Shown here in pieces: positions 1-10,394 of a DNA stretch of 64,000 bases (the first letter of the stretch is position 1; each line of letters opens with the position of its first letter). Under the pieces are notes generated by a model. The model was not told the DNA's origin. It was given only the letters and a program-made list of their open reading frames with translations, and made no database searches. Source of the stretch: Flagellimonas spongiicola. GTDB lineage: Bacteria; Bacteroidota; Bacteroidia; Flavobacteriales; Flavobacteriaceae. The position numbers were made by a program, and so were the translations under genes. Where the stretch lies: the NCBI RefSeq assembly GCF_023502425.1, contig NZ_JAMFMA010000001.1, positions 310,001 through 374,000 on the forward strand. The letters run 5' to 3'.

Positions 1-723
1 TATCCAATTGAATTGCGAGACGGTTTCTTTGATGACCGTATTTCAGGTAATGGGACGTATAATCCCAATTTTGTTCCATTTGTTGGTGAATCCAGAAATA
101 CCTATTCCTTATCCTTCGGATTATCCCAAATTTTGGGTAAACGCCTCCAAGGTGGTTTGTTTGTGGATTTGGTGTCTCAGGAGGGATTGCTAAGCACCCC
201 ATTTCAGCGTGTCTATTTTGGAGATACAGAAGCATTTTTCATAGATGATTTTCAACTGGCTGATGACGTTGAGCGATTACCGGAAAAAAGATTGAAGATT
301 CCTGTTGGTGGTAGATTGAACTATTTTTTGAATGATGTAGTGATTCTCAGAACGTACTATCGTTATTATTGGGATGATTGGGGCCTTACCTCGCATACTG
401 CAAGTATAGAGGCGCCTGTAAGGTTATCTGATAAATTTGTGTTGTTTCCTACCTATCGATTTTATACCCAGTCTGCTGCGGATTACTTTTATGCAAAGGA
501 AGTCGCGTCTTCCACGTTTCAGTTTTATACCTCGGATTACGATTTGTCGGCATATGATGCGCATCAATATGGCATGGGTATCCAATACAAGGATATTCTG
601 GCGAATGCTAAACTATTAACCTTTGGATTGAAAAGTATTGATCTTCGATTTAATCGTTATGACCGCAGCGATGGGCTCAACGCTTACATCATCACTTTAG
701 GTACCACCTTCGTTGGGAATTAG
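1..723 (+). CDS. DUF3570 outer-membrane protein (3' part)
   Basis: The reading frame is open from base 1 (Tyr-Pro-Ile-Glu before the first possible start), so this is the C-terminal part of a gene that begins outside the window. The visible 240 residues are rich in alternating aromatic and polar residues, with strand-turn-strand patterns (for example RTYYRYYWDDWG and FPTYRFYTQSAADYFY) and a C-terminal strand ending in TTFVGN, as expected for an outer-membrane beta-barrel. The sequence resembles the DUF3570 family of Bacteroidota, which often follows a short DUF4266 lipoprotein gene and is of unknown function. Nothing in the visible part looks damaged. The family call is from memory of the pattern; the barrel prediction is an inference. 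Confidence 0.75.
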   Translation, partial: YPIELRDGFFDDRISGNGTYNPNFVPFVGESRNTYSLSFGLSQILGKRLQGGLFVDLVSQEGLLSTPFQRVYFGDTEAFFIDDFQLADDVERLPEKRLKIPVGGRLNYFLNDVVILRTYYRYYWDDWGLTSHTASIEAPVRLSDKFVLFPTYRFYTQSAADYFYAKEVASSTFQFYTSDYDLSAYDAHQYGMGIQYKDILANAKLLTFGLKSIDLRFNRYDRSDGLNAYIITLGTTFVGN

Positions 724-789
724 CACAGTTTCCTGCCTGAAACAATCCAATCAAAAATTGTAAATTCGCAGCTTAACGCGGATTGATTT

Positions 790-1866
790 ATGCTAGACAA
801 GCTCAACATTGTAAAACAACGTTTTGATGAGGTTTCTGACCTTATTATCCAACCCGATATCATTGCAGACCAAAAACGCTACGTAAAACTCAACAAAGAA
901 TACAAGGATTTAAAGGTACTTGTAGACAAAAGAGAGGAATACATTGGATTTACCAATAACATTACGGAAGCTGAGGAAATCATAGCCGATGGAAGCGATA
1001 AGGAAATGGTGGAAATGGCCAAAATGCAGTTGGATGAGGCCAAAGAAGGGTTGCCGAAGTTGGAAGAAGAAATAAAATTTCTTTTGATACCCAAAGATCC
1101 TGAGGATGAAAAGGATGTTGTAATGGAAATCAGGGCTGGAACTGGTGGTGATGAAGCCAGTATTTTTGCTGGAGACCTCTATCGGATGTATGCTAAATAT
1201 TGCGAATCCAAAGGGTGGAAGACCAATATTATGGATTTAAGTGAAGGCACTAGTGGGGGTTATAAGGAAATCCATTTTGAAGTGAGTGGCGCGGATGTCT
1301 ATGGCACCCTAAAATTTGAAGCTGGAGTGCATCGTGTGCAACGCGTACCACAAACCGAAACACAAGGGAGGGTACACACCAGTGCGGCAACGGTTATGGT
1401 AATTCCGGAAGCAGAGGATTTTGATGTTCAGATAGACCCCAAAGATGTCCGAATTGATTACTTCTGTTCTTCAGGCCCAGGTGGTCAGTCTGTAAATACC
1501 ACATACTCTGCGGTACGTCTTACGCATGTTCCAACCGGATTGGTCGCACAATGTCAGGATCAAAAATCGCAACATAAGAATAAAGAGAAAGCTTTTAAAG
1601 TGTTACGATCCAGATTGTACGACTTGGAATTGGCCAAAAAACAAGAAGAGGATGCTGCTAAGCGTAATTCACAAGTAAGTAGCGGTGATCGTTCAGCAAA
1701 AATTAGAACTTACAATTACCCACAAGGTAGGGTTACGGATCACAGAATAGGGTTGACGCTCTATGATCTTCAGAATATCATCAATGGAGATATCCAAAAG
1801 ATAATTGATGAGTTGATGTTGGTTGAAAACACTGAAAAATTGAAGGAAGCTTCTGAGATTTTTTAA
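790..1866 (+). CDS. prfA: peptide chain release factor 1
   Basis: RF1 recognises UAA and UAG stop codons in the ribosomal A site and triggers peptidyl-tRNA hydrolysis. The 358-residue product has the usual RF1 length. The catalytic GGQ is at residues 231-233 ([11 protein letters not shown]), and the stop-codon recognition tripeptide is PQT at 187-189 (PAT in E. coli RF1), which separates it from RF2 with its SPF motif. The ATG at 790 starts the conserved N-terminal helix; a TAaaTTcG sequence near 759 may be a weak -7 promoter box. It lies 66 bases after the DUF3570 stop and 51 bases before pyrF on the same strand, so prfA and pyrF may be co-transcribed. Confidence 0.97.
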   Translation: MLDKLNIVKQRFDEVSDLIIQPDIIADQKRYVKLNKEYKDLKVLVDKREEYIGFTNNITEAEEIIADGSDKEMVEMAKMQLDEAKEGLPKLEEEIKFLLIPKDPEDEKDVVMEIRAGTGGDEASIFAGDLYRMYAKYCESKGWKTNIMDLSEGTSGGYKEIHFEVSGADVYGTLKFEAGVHRVQRVPQTETQGRVHTSAATVMVIPEAEDFDVQIDPKDVRIDYFCSSGPGGQSVNTTYSAVRLTHVPTGLVAQCQDQKSQHKNKEKAFKVLRSRLYDLELAKKQEEDAAKRNSQVSSGDRSAKIRTYNYPQGRVTDHRIGLTLYDLQNIINGDIQKIIDELMLVENTEKLKEASEIF

Positions 1867-1917
1867 ATCCAATTTAAAGTACGTCCTGGTTACTACCATT
1901 ACCTCCTAGAATCAAGA

Positions 1918-2745
1918 ATGAAAATAGAACACTTAATAGCCCAAATCAAATCCAAGAATTCCTTTCTCTGTGTGGGATTGGATACGGATTTGGATAAGAT
2001 TCCTGAACATTTACTAAAAGAGGAGGATCCTATATTTGAATTCAATAAGGCAATAATAGACGCTACACATTCCTATTGCGTAGCCTATAAGCCAAATATT
2101 GCGTTTTATGAGGCTTATGGCATTGCGGGGTGGCGGTCCTTGGAAAAGACCATGGATTACTTAAATGAAAAACATCCTGATATGTACACGATAGCAGATG
2201 CTAAACGTGGGGATATTGGAAATACTTCAACACGCTATGCAAAGGCGTTTTTTGATACCATGAATTTTGATGCGGTGACCATAGCTCCATATATGGGGCG
2301 TGATTCTGTTGAGCCGTTTTTGACATTTGAAGATAAGCATGCGATTTTATTGGCATTAACTTCCAATCAAGGGGCTTTTGATTTTCAAACTAGAACTACT
2401 GAGGGCTTGGAGCTCTATAAACAAGTCTTGAAAACTTCTAGGGACTACGAGAATTCAGAACGTTTAATGTATGTTGTAGGCGCTACGAAAGCGATTTATC
2501 TAAAGGAGATAAGGGAAATAATACCAGAAAGTTTCCTGTTGGTTCCTGGGGTAGGTGCGCAAGGGGGAAGTTTGCAGGAGGTCTGCAAATATGGTATTAC
2601 TAAGGATGTGGGACTATTGGTGAATTCGTCAAGAGGTATTCTTTATGCTTCTCAGGCCAAAGATTTTGCCAACAAAGCGGCACAACAAGCCAAAACCATC
2701 CAAAATGAGATGGAAATGGAATTGCATAAACGCTTTGGAGATTAG
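1918..2745 (+). CDS. pyrF: orotidine 5'-phosphate decarboxylase
   Basis: It catalyses the last step of UMP synthesis, OMP to UMP plus CO2. The 275-residue protein is of the long, type 2 class (about 270 residues, as in mycobacteria and Bacteroidota). The catalytic block DAKRGDIGNT lies at residues 94-103 with the active-site lysine K96, and the phosphate-binding region VPGVGAQGG is near the C-terminus, followed by NSSRGILYA. It sits directly downstream of prfA on the same strand. Its stop codon overlaps by three bases the stop of a small gene on the other strand, with no room for a terminator. pyrD, another gene of the same pathway, is at 55.6 kb. Confidence 0.96.
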   Translation: MKIEHLIAQIKSKNSFLCVGLDTDLDKIPEHLLKEEDPIFEFNKAIIDATHSYCVAYKPNIAFYEAYGIAGWRSLEKTMDYLNEKHPDMYTIADAKRGDIGNTSTRYAKAFFDTMNFDAVTIAPYMGRDSVEPFLTFEDKHAILLALTSNQGAFDFQTRTTEGLELYKQVLKTSRDYENSERLMYVVGATKAIYLKEIREIIPESFLLVPGVGAQGGSLQEVCKYGITKDVGLLVNSSRGILYASQAKDFANKAAQQAKTIQNEMEMELHKRFGD

Positions 2746-2936
2746 CCTAAGTTTTCCAAGACCTTCTGAATGCTTTGGGCTTTGCGCTTAAAAAATTCAC
2801 CCAAATTGGTATTGATATAAGCGGCATCAGCAGCCATTTCAATAAATTGTTGGTACCTGAATTCCAAAACCGAGACTGCCTGGGCCCCGCTGGTGATTGG
2901 GGTAACTGCCCCAACTTTACAATACTGATTTTTCAT
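2742..2936 (-). CDS. small conserved-looking protein, 64 aa
   Basis: I do not recognise a named family. The 64-residue product is soluble and mostly helical, with a C-terminal amphipathic stretch (FFKRKAQSIQKVLENLG), no signal peptide and no membrane segment. It runs convergent to pyrF and their stop codons overlap (2742-2745), so it is easily missed. Two things support it as a real gene: the codon usage is normal for the window, and a perfect Bacteroidota -7 box TATCTTTG lies on the minus strand at 2955-2962, about 20 bases upstream of the ATG. Function unknown. Confidence 0.6.
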   Translation of the reverse strand: MKNQYCKVGAVTPITSGAQAVSVLEFRYQQFIEMAADAAYINTNLGEFFKRKAQSIQKVLENLG

Positions 2937-2954
2937 AACTAAGATTTGTTATAA

Positions 2955-2962
2955 CAAAGATA
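2955..2962 (-). promoter_or_regulatory. -7 promoter box (TATCTTTG)
   Basis: The minus strand reads TATCTTTG, an exact match to the Bacteroidota primary-sigma -7 consensus TAnnTTTG, 19 bases upstream of the ATG of the 64-residue gene. No clear -33 TTTG lies at the expected spacing, so the assignment rests on one element. Confidence 0.45.
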
Positions 2963-3276
2963 CGTTCAAAAACAGGCTTTGGATTATTGGTTTGTAGTGT
3001 ATTCAACTAAAAACCAGGTACTTTATCTAAAATTTAACAGTGTAGTCCAGTTACATTCAAAAAATTGGGAAAGTTTAATAAATAGGTTAAAGTGATCATT
3101 AGTGCAAGGACTGAAAAGATAAACAGCCTACCGTATGTATTGATGACTAATTCAACTGCACCTATGTAGACCGACTATTATAGGAAACGATAGACTGCTT
3201 ATCCTTTAAAGTAATATGTAAGTTGTATTAAGAAGGCTAACCCTGATAAACCTTTACCATTGCACAATTATTTTAA
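2963..3276. other. gene-free stretch
   Basis: About 310 AT-rich bases between the small 64-aa gene promoter and the AraC gene stop. I see no ORF of useful length, hairpin with U-tract, tRNA-like fold or repeat here. It would hold the 3' untranslated region of the AraC-type gene. Confidence 0.4.
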
Positions 3277-4800
3277 TTAATAGCGCATTACGCTTTTTTG
3301 ATATTGAGACGGCGTAAGCTGCGTATCTTTTTTAAAAGCCTTATTGAAAGTCACTTTGTTGTTATAGCCAACCTCGTAGGCTACATTTATAATATTCAAT
3401 CTTCGCGCTTTGTCCTCCAATAAGAGTTGCTTTGCTTCTTGAATTCTGTACATATTCACAAATTCATGAAAGCTCACTTCAAAGTGCTCATTGATGATCT
3501 GTGAGGTATTATGTCGTGTGGTGTTTAATCGCTGGGCAACCATGTCCAGATTTATATTGTTTTCCTTATAAATTTTCTCTTCTCCAAAAAGAATCAACAA
3601 ATTCTGTTTGAGTTCAAGCGATAGACTGGGAGTAAGCCCGGATTTTTGGTATTTAGGAAACAAGCGGTTCGTATAGGCATATGCACCACTGAAGACATCG
3701 GGTTGAATGTTGGCGGAATAGCCAACATATAAAACCATCATGGCCATTGTAGCTACCGAGATATCAAATAGTGCCCCGGAATTAAACTGATTGGATATTA
3801 AAATACCGTATCCGGTATACGTAATTACATAAAGGATATGGATATGATAGACGTTTTTTTGCCATATCAGCTTCTTTTGCTGTAATAGTTTTTCTTTTCT
3901 GCCCTTGCGGTATACCCTGCCGATGAAATATCCATATACAGTTAAGGATATGATTTTTAAAACTACCAATAGAATCAACCTGTTGGAATCCTGTGGGTTT
4001 AACCCATTTTGGATACGCTGTAACATCAATTCTAATTTGGTGTCATGACTGTTTAGATAAATATTGATGGTTAAAAAACCAAGTAGAATTAATGTGGGTG
4101 TCAAATGAAGCAAGTCCCGCAGCTTTAATTGATATTTCTGTAAAGTAGATTTGAAATATAAATACAATAAAGGACCATATAGAAAGGACGCCCAAGTCGT
4201 CATCAAATAGGTGTGTGGATATTGTAAGTTATAGCTCGCACTATTAATGGCAATATGAAGTATGAAAAATGAGTGAAGGAAAATGAAAACAGCGATTAAG
4301 AAACGTGGAGTTCGATGTATTTGTTTGTTAAAGCAAATAATGATAACTACATAAAACCCTACTATGGCAACAAATAGATATATCAAGGACCAAATAGTTA
4401 CTCTTGGAATAACCCGGTCTGAAATTGCTTTAAATTCTGAGGTGGTCCTTATGGGGTCAAAACCTTCATTAAGTAGAAAGTTAGGGTTGAATTCTTCTTG
4501 AAGGTATTCGTTTAGAAATTGCGTGGAAGCTTCCGGATGTTCTAGGGCGGCTTCACTTAATGCTATTCGTTTTAATATGTGAATTTTGTCTGCGGATGTA
4601 TTCTCTAGATTTTTTTCATAGAGTGTTAGCGCTCGATTGTATCTATGGATGTTATAGTAGTAATCAGCCCAATCAAGGGAATCCTGTGCTGGGAAATTGA
4701 AAGATATGTTTTCGGGACTCTCCGGGATACGACTTGAGTTTGCCATACATAATGTGCACGACATTACAAGCAGTAATATGATAGTACCGAACCGACCCAT
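3277..4800 (-). CDS. membrane-anchored AraC-family regulator
   Basis: A 507-residue three-part protein. Residues 1-25 form a cleavable-looking signal peptide. Residues about 35-130 are a helical, TPR-like periplasmic region (DYYYNIHRYNRALTLYEKNL). Residues about 133-370 hold several hydrophobic helices (for example IWSLIYLFVAIVGFYVVIII). The last 100 residues are an AraC/XylS double helix-turn-helix, with the first helix pair around DMVAQRLNTTRHNTSQIIN and the second around NVAYEVGYNNKVTFNKAFKK. This layout fits one-component regulators that sense outside the cytoplasm and bind DNA while attached to the inner membrane, which are common in Flavobacteriaceae. No transporter or sugar gene is adjacent, so the target is unknown. 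It is a single-gene unit. Confidence 0.88.
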   Translation of the reverse strand: MGRFGTIILLLVMSCTLCMANSSRIPESPENISFNFPAQDSLDWADYYYNIHRYNRALTLYEKNLENTSADKIHILKRIALSEAALEHPEASTQFLNEYLQEEFNPNFLLNEGFDPIRTTSEFKAISDRVIPRVTIWSLIYLFVAIVGFYVVIIICFNKQIHRTPRFLIAVFIFLHSFFILHIAINSASYNLQYPHTYLMTTWASFLYGPLLYLYFKSTLQKYQLKLRDLLHLTPTLILLGFLTINIYLNSHDTKLELMLQRIQNGLNPQDSNRLILLVVLKIISLTVYGYFIGRVYRKGRKEKLLQQKKLIWQKNVYHIHILYVITYTGYGILISNQFNSGALFDISVATMAMMVLYVGYSANIQPDVFSGAYAYTNRLFPKYQKSGLTPSLSLELKQNLLILFGEEKIYKENNINLDMVAQRLNTTRHNTSQIINEHFEVSFHEFVNMYRIQEAKQLLLEDKARRLNIINVAYEVGYNNKVTFNKAFKKDTQLTPSQYQKSVMRY

Positions 4801-4970
4801 GTGATGATTAGTGAATTAGCCTCCCTTGAAATTACCAATTATGTAGGGTCGAAATGTTAAAAAAACTTTAAAAACCGTAAGCCCCGATAATAACTTACTT
4901 TTAGAATCAAATGATTTTGTTGGTTTAATGTTGGAATTTATTCATCGATCCTAATAATTCGATAAACGAA

Positions 4971-4994
4971 AAAACCGGCGCACGCGCCGGTTTT
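4971..4994 (-). terminator. strong intrinsic terminator
   Basis: A perfect 10-bp inverted repeat (AAAACCGGCG / CGCCGGTTTT) with a 4-base loop. On the minus strand it is followed by a run of six T. It lies 170 bases past the stop of the DUF4197 gene, which is the nearest upstream minus-strand gene. Confidence 0.85.
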
Positions 4995-5164
4995 AAACTA
5001 ACTAACTCAAAAAAATGCTAACTCAGATAACTTGCTACAAAACTCCGTTTTAACCTTTGGATCAAGGTTAACTTAACTTTAGGAATTTGTTAAAATTGTC
5101 TTGTTTTGTTGTGATAATAACGAATAATCCTGAATCTTATTGCATTATTATGAAAATTTTATAA
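4995..5164 (-). other. 3' UTR or possible small RNA region
   Basis: Between the DUF4197 stop and its terminator is an unusually long 170-base tail. It contains a perfect 7-bp inverted repeat TAACCTT/AAGGTTA (5051-5070) and, on the plus strand, short direct repeats of CTAACT/TAACT (5000-5025). No ORF of plausible size is present. It could be a structured 3' UTR, a 3'-derived small RNA, or an independent minus-strand transcript ending at the 4971-4994 terminator. There is no clear internal promoter. Confidence 0.3.
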
Positions 5165-5866
5165 TTAATCTTGCAAAGCAAACACCTTTTTTAACAATTC
5201 AGTGGTTCTAGACGCAATTTTTGTGCGAATTTCCTTCTCTTCCACCGCTATCATTTTATAGACGCCGTCCAAAGCTTCCTTAGTCGTATAGTCTGTTAAA
5301 TCGGGATTTACATCCGTAGTCAAGGGTAGGGCATTATACTTGGTAATAATGTTTCTCCAGACCACATCAGCACCTACTTTTTTAAAGGAATCTTCGATTA
5401 CAGGATTGAATTTATTGTAAAGTCGTGTTTCTGTAGTCCTCCTTAAATATGCCGTAGCCGCATCATCAGAACCCATAAGAATATCACGTGCGTCGGCAAA
5501 GCTAATGCCTTTCACAGCCTCCACAAATACGGACATTGCGTTGTCCACCGCATCTTCGGCAGCCCGGTTCAGTGCTCTTTCGCCCTCGTCGGCCAAATTT
5601 CCTAGGCCAACATCACGTAAGGTTTTCTCAACTTTTTTTAGTTCCTCCGGTAGTAGGATTTTTGCCAGTTGGTTTTTAAAGAAACCATCTTTTCCCGCCA
5701 ATTTGTTCACCTGCCTTTCAATACCTTGGTTTAATGCATCTTTTAAGGCTTGGGCAATTTCAGCTTCTCCAATAGTGGTTCCTTGAGGCAATTGATTGAC
5801 TACTTGTTGTAGCTCGTTACATCCCATTAATTGGAATAATAGGACGAAACATAATAATCGTTTCAT
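5165..5866 (-). CDS. DUF4197 domain lipoprotein
   Basis: A 233-residue protein with a short hydrophobic N-terminus and a lipobox ending in Cys16 (FQLMGC). It is then almost entirely helical, with repeated Ala/Lys/Asp heptad-like stretches (AEIAQALKDALNQGIERQVNKL cut near residue 39, and ERALNRAAEDAVDNAMSVF). The sequence order matches the DUF4197 family found in Bacteroidota and Proteobacteria, whose function is unknown. As a lipoprotein it is probably anchored in the outer membrane, facing the periplasm. It is monocistronic, with its own strong terminator 170 bases downstream. Confidence 0.85.
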   Translation of the reverse strand: MKRLLCFVLLFQLMGCNELQQVVNQLPQGTTIGEAEIAQALKDALNQGIERQVNKLAGKDGFFKNQLAKILLPEELKKVEKTLRDVGLGNLADEGERALNRAAEDAVDNAMSVFVEAVKGISFADARDILMGSDDAATAYLRRTTETRLYNKFNPVIEDSFKKVGADVVWRNIITKYNALPLTTDVNPDLTDYTTKEALDGVYKMIAVEEKEIRTKIASRTTELLKKVFALQD

Positions 5867-5937
5867 GTTTCAGTGTTTTATAGTTGAAGATAAGTTACGG
5901 TTTAACGTCCTAATATCAGCTAAATAACACCTATTTT

Positions 5938-6786
5938 TTAGGAAAAGATTACGGTCTTATTATTGTAAACGATTGTTTTACGGGCAACATGAAGATGAAC
6001 TGCTCTGGATAACACAATCTTCTCCAAATCTCTTCCTTTGGCGATAAAATCCTTAATGGAATGCGAATGTGAAACTGTGGCTACATCCTGTTCTATGATT
6101 GGTCCTGCATCCAATTCTTCCGTAACATAATGGCTAGTTGCTCCAATAATTTTTACCCCTCTCTTAAATGCTGCATGATAAGGTTTGGCCCCTGCAAATG
6201 CGGGTAAAAACGAATGGTGGATATTTATGATCTTATGCGGATATACATTGATAATAGTAGGGGAAACAATTTGCATATATCTCGCCAAAACAATAAAATC
6301 AATTTGATGCTCAGCTAACAATTTTAACTGTTCTTGTTCCGCTTCACTTCGGATATCTTTCGTAAATGGCACATAGAAATAAGGTATCTCAAATTGCGCG
6401 GCAACATAGCTGAGATCGTCATGATTACTCAAAATAAACGGGATTTCCACCTCTAATTCCCCAGAATTGTAGCGACTTAATAAATCATAAAGGCAATGAT
6501 TGTATTTGGATACGAATATGGCCATTTTTGGTTTAATACCATCTTCATAAATACTCCATTCCATCTGATATTCATTGGCAATGTTATGCTCAAAATCTGT
6601 TCTAAAACTGGTCAGGGAAATTCCATTGGTAAACTCGCTTTCCAATCGCATAAAAAAGACGCCAGCCTCCTTATCAACGTGTTGGTCCAAATAAACGATA
6701 TTCCCATTTTTCAAAAATAAAAATTGGGTCACGGAACTTATTATTCCCGCTTGATCCGGACATGATATGAGAATGGTTAGTTTCAT
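5938..6786 (-). CDS. purU: formyltetrahydrofolate deformylase
   Basis: It hydrolyses 10-formyl-THF to formate and THF, balancing one-carbon pools and supplying formate for PurT. The 282-residue protein has an N-terminal ACT domain (residues 1-80, beginning TILISCPDQAGIISSVTQFLF) and a C-terminal formyltransferase fold. The catalytic Asn-His pair is in NIHHSFLPAFAGAKPYH and the catalytic Asp in TEELDAGPIIEQD. Length and domain order are normal. It lies 71 bases upstream of the DUF4197 gene on the same strand and is divergent from icmF. A TAATTTTA sequence on the minus strand at about 6803-6810 is a possible -7 box. Confidence 0.95.
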   Translation of the reverse strand: MKLTILISCPDQAGIISSVTQFLFLKNGNIVYLDQHVDKEAGVFFMRLESEFTNGISLTSFRTDFEHNIANEYQMEWSIYEDGIKPKMAIFVSKYNHCLYDLLSRYNSGELEVEIPFILSNHDDLSYVAAQFEIPYFYVPFTKDIRSEAEQEQLKLLAEHQIDFIVLARYMQIVSPTIINVYPHKIINIHHSFLPAFAGAKPYHAAFKRGVKIIGATSHYVTEELDAGPIIEQDVATVSHSHSIKDFIAKGRDLEKIVLSRAVHLHVARKTIVYNNKTVIFS

Positions 6787-6927
6787 TGATAGTGTTTACC
6801 TCGTAAAATTATGATATTCAAAAAAAGGATACCGAGTTGGAGTGAATTTTTATAAAATTCGAAACGAAACCTTATTTTACCTGCATTTTCTGTAAATTGC
6901 ATAGCAAAATATGAGTCAATATTGTCA

Positions 6928-9900
6928 ATGAAACAATCCACGCCCTACCAGCCCCAAAACAAAGTAAGGATAGTTACTGCAGCCTCATTGTTTGACGGGC
7001 ATGATGCAGCTATTAACATTATGCGAAGAATCATTCAATCTACTGGGGTTGAAGTGATTCATTTGGGTCATGACCGCAGTGTTTCTGAGGTGGTCGATTG
7101 TGCAATTCAAGAAGATGCTAATGCCATAGCCATGACATCCTATCAGGGAGGTCATAATGAATACTTCAAATACATGTATGATTTATTGCAAGAGCGGGGT
7201 GCAGGTCATATCAAGATTTTTGGCGGCGGCGGCGGTGTCATATTACCGTCAGAAATAAAAGATCTGATGGAATATGGAATCGAGCGAATTTATTCCCCGG
7301 ATGATGGTAGGGAAATGGGACTTCAGGGCATGATCAATGATTTAGTACAAAGATGTGATCTACCGGTTCCTGAATTGGTGACATCCAAGGATAAATCTTT
7401 GAAGGATGAGCTAAAGGGTAAAAATGTCAACACCTTGGCAAGATTGATTTCATTGGCGGAGAACCGATATGATGAATTTAAAAGTTACCAATCTCAATTT
7501 AAGAGTGAAAAAGGAAATGTCCCTGTACTTGGAATAACGGGAACCGGCGGAGCTGGGAAATCGAGTTTGGTGGATGAACTTGTACGACGGTTTCTTTATG
7601 ATTTTGAGGATAAGCAAATAGGAATTGTTTCTGTTGATCCTTCGAAACGTAAAACAGGGGGTGCATTGTTGGGCGATCGTATTCGTATGAATGCCATCAA
7701 CAACAAAAGGGTATATATGAGGTCCCTGGCTACGCGACAATCCAACTTGGCATTATCCAAACATGTAGCAGAGGCCGTTGATGTCCTCAAGGCTGCTGAT
7801 TTCGACCTAATTATCTTGGAAACCTCAGGGATTGGGCAATCAGACACAGAGATTTTGGAACATAGCGATGTTTCTCTTTATGTGATGACACCTGAATTTG
7901 GTGCCGCTACCCAGTTGGAAAAAATCGATATGTTGGATTTTGCAGATGTTGTTGCCATTAACAAATTTGATAAACGAGGAGCATTGGATGCACTTCGCGA
8001 TGTCAAAAAACAATATATGCGAAATCACGGTCTTTGGGAAACACCTGAGGATCAATTACCGATTTTTGGAACCATTGCTTCCCAGTTCAATGACCCAGGA
8101 ATGAATCAACTTTACCAGAAGATCATGGAGGTATTGGTTGAGAAAACAAATACCAATTTAAAATCAACCTTCCAGGTATCTGAAGAGATGTCTGAGAAGA
8201 TATTTGTGATTCCACCGGCACGAACGAGATACCTTTCAGAAATTTCGGAGAACAATAGGTCTTATGATGCCAAGGTTAAAGTGCAAGCTGCTATTGCCCA
8301 AAAATTGTACGGTATCTTTCTTTCACTAACCTCCGTTATTGGGATGGATGAAAATGAAGCTGCCGTTAAACTACTCAACAAAACAGGAATCGATGAGGAA
8401 GTTATGTTGGACTATGCCTCAGATCCAGATGATAAACTCCTAGTGTCGCTTTTGGTTAAGGAATTTGATAAAGTGAAAATGAATTTGGACCCGCATCATT
8501 GGGAAACCATCCTAAAATGGAAGGACAAACTAGATCGGTACAAAAAAGATGTTTATTCATTCAAAGTGCGTGGTAAGGAAGTTAATATACAGACACATTC
8601 ACTTTCATTGTCACAGCAAAAAATACCCAAAGTGGTATTGCCCAAATACAAAGCATGGGGAGATGTACTTCAATGGTGTCTTCAGGAAAATGTTCCCGGG
8701 GAATTTCCCTTTACTTCAGGATTGTACCCGTTTAAAAGGGAAGGAGAGGACCCTACAAGAATGTTTGCTGGAGAAGGTGGGCCGGAAAGAACCAATCGCA
8801 GATTTCACTATGTGAGTCTGGACATGCCGGCAAAAAGGCTGTCAACGGCATTTGATTCGGTAACACTTTACGGTAGCGACCCAGATTATAGACCTGATAT
8901 TTATGGAAAGATAGGCAATGCTGGGGTTTCCATTTGTTGTTTGGACGATGCGAAAAAATTGTATTCTGGCTTCGATTTAAGCAACCCCATGACTTCCGTA
9001 AGTATGACGATCAATGGTCCTGCACCAATGTTGCTTGCCTATTTTATGAATGCGGCAATAGATCAAAATTGTGAGAAGTACATTAAAAAGCATGGTCTTG
9101 AAAAGGAAGTTGCAAAGCAGATGACCAAGATTTTCAAAGACCGGAATATGGAACCGCCAAAATATGCTGGTGATCTTCCGGAAGGGAATGATGGTTTGGG
9201 ATTAATGCTTTTAGGGGTAACCGGGGATCAAGTGCTTTCAAAAGATGTATATGATATTATCAAAAAGGAAACATTGACTCAGGTTAGGGGAACGGTCCAA
9301 GCGGATATTTTAAAGGAAGACCAAGCCCAGAATACCTGTATTTTTTCCACGGAATTTGCCTTGAGGCTTATGGGAGATGTGCAGGAGTATTTTATTGCCA
9401 ATGAAGTTCGTAATTTCTATTCCGTTTCAATATCTGGCTATCATATCGCTGAAGCCGGAGCCAACCCAATAACCCAACTTGCCTTTACATTGTCCAATGG
9501 TTTTACTTATATAGAGTATTATCTGAGTAGAGGTATGGACATCAATAAGTTCGGACCTAACTTATCGTTCTTTTTCTCCAACGGCGTGGATCCTGAGTAT
9601 GCGGTTATTGGTCGGGTTGCCAGAAGGATATGGTCCAAGGCACTAAAAGAAAAATATGGCGCCAATCCAAGAGCGCAAATGTTGAAATATCACATTCAAA
9701 CTTCTGGACGTAGTTTACACGCTCAAGAAATAGATTTCAACGACATCAGAACTACTCTTCAGGCATTATATGCGATATATGATAATTGCAATTCTCTACA
9801 CACAAATGCCTATGATGAGGCCATAACAACACCCACCGAAGAATCTGTGCGAAGAGCTATGGCCATTCAATTGATCATAAACAAGGAACTGGGATTGGCC

Positions 9901-10386
9901 AAAAACGAGAATCCTTTGCAAGGTTCCTTTATAATTGAGGAATTAACGGATTTAGTTGAGGAAGCCGTGTTGGTGGAATTTGATAGGATTACGGAAAGAG
10001 GAGGTGTTTTAGGGGCCATGGAAACGATGTACCAGCGTTCCAAAATACAAGAGGAGAGTTTGCACTATGAAACCCTAAAGCATACCGGGGGGTATCCAAT
10101 TATTGGCGTGAACACCTTTTTGAGCTCCAAAGGATCTCCTACGGTGTTACCGGCGGAGGTCATTAGGGCTACTGATGATGAGAAACAAAACCAAATCAAC
10201 ACCTTGGTAAATTTGCATAAAGGACATAAGTCCTATGCGGAAGAAGTATTGAAGGAATTGCAATCCAAAGCCGTTCAAAACGAGAATATTTTTGAAGTAT
10301 TGATGGAGGTGGCCAAAGTGTGCAGTTTAGGCCAAATTACCAAAGCCCTTTTCCAAGTGGGCGGGCAATACAGAAGAAATATGTAA
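6928..10386 (+). CDS. icmF: fused isobutyryl-CoA mutase (IcmF)
   Basis: Coenzyme B12-dependent carbon-skeleton mutase with its G-protein chaperone built in. Domains in order: cobalamin-binding Rossmann domain (1-135, lower axial ligand H25 in SLFDGHDAA, then SYQGGH and FGGGGG); MeaI-type GTPase (Walker [13 protein letters not shown] at 202-213, NKFD at 345-348); linker; and TIM-barrel mutase domain from about 570. The substrate-binding segment [19 protein letters not shown] near 593-610 is the IcmF type, not the methylmalonyl-CoA mutase type. At 1152 residues it is a full-length IcmF. I prefer the ATG at 6928; a TTG at 6922 is also in frame. Family members interconvert isobutyryl- and butyryl-CoA and sometimes isovaleryl- and pivalyl-CoA. 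Exact substrate choice is not readable from sequence by eye. Confidence 0.93.
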   Translation: MKQSTPYQPQNKVRIVTAASLFDGHDAAINIMRRIIQSTGVEVIHLGHDRSVSEVVDCAIQEDANAIAMTSYQGGHNEYFKYMYDLLQERGAGHIKIFGGGGGVILPSEIKDLMEYGIERIYSPDDGREMGLQGMINDLVQRCDLPVPELVTSKDKSLKDELKGKNVNTLARLISLAENRYDEFKSYQSQFKSEKGNVPVLGITGTGGAGKSSLVDELVRRFLYDFEDKQIGIVSVDPSKRKTGGALLGDRIRMNAINNKRVYMRSLATRQSNLALSKHVAEAVDVLKAADFDLIILETSGIGQSDTEILEHSDVSLYVMTPEFGAATQLEKIDMLDFADVVAINKFDKRGALDALRDVKKQYMRNHGLWETPEDQLPIFGTIASQFNDPGMNQLYQKIMEVLVEKTNTNLKSTFQVSEEMSEKIFVIPPARTRYLSEISENNRSYDAKVKVQAAIAQKLYGIFLSLTSVIGMDENEAAVKLLNKTGIDEEVMLDYASDPDDKLLVSLLVKEFDKVKMNLDPHHWETILKWKDKLDRYKKDVYSFKVRGKEVNIQTHSLSLSQQKIPKVVLPKYKAWGDVLQWCLQENVPGEFPFTSGLYPFKREGEDPTRMFAGEGGPERTNRRFHYVSLDMPAKRLSTAFDSVTLYGSDPDYRPDIYGKIGNAGVSICCLDDAKKLYSGFDLSNPMTSVSMTINGPAPMLLAYFMNAAIDQNCEKYIKKHGLEKEVAKQMTKIFKDRNMEPPKYAGDLPEGNDGLGLMLLGVTGDQVLSKDVYDIIKKETLTQVRGTVQADILKEDQAQNTCIFSTEFALRLMGDVQEYFIANEVRNFYSVSISGYHIAEAGANPITQLAFTLSNGFTYIEYYLSRGMDINKFGPNLSFFFSNGVDPEYAVIGRVARRIWSKALKEKYGANPRAQMLKYHIQTSGRSLHAQEIDFNDIRTTLQALYAIYDNCNSLHTNAYDEAITTPTEESVRRAMAIQLIINKELGLAKNENPLQGSFIIEELTDLVEEAVLVEFDRITERGGVLGAMETMYQRSKIQEESLHYETLKHTGGYPIIGVNTFLSSKGSPTVLPAEVIRATDDEKQNQINTLVNLHKGHKSYAEEVLKELQSKAVQNENIFEVLMEVAKVCSLGQITKALFQVGGQYRRNM

Positions 10387-10394
10387 TTGTGTGT

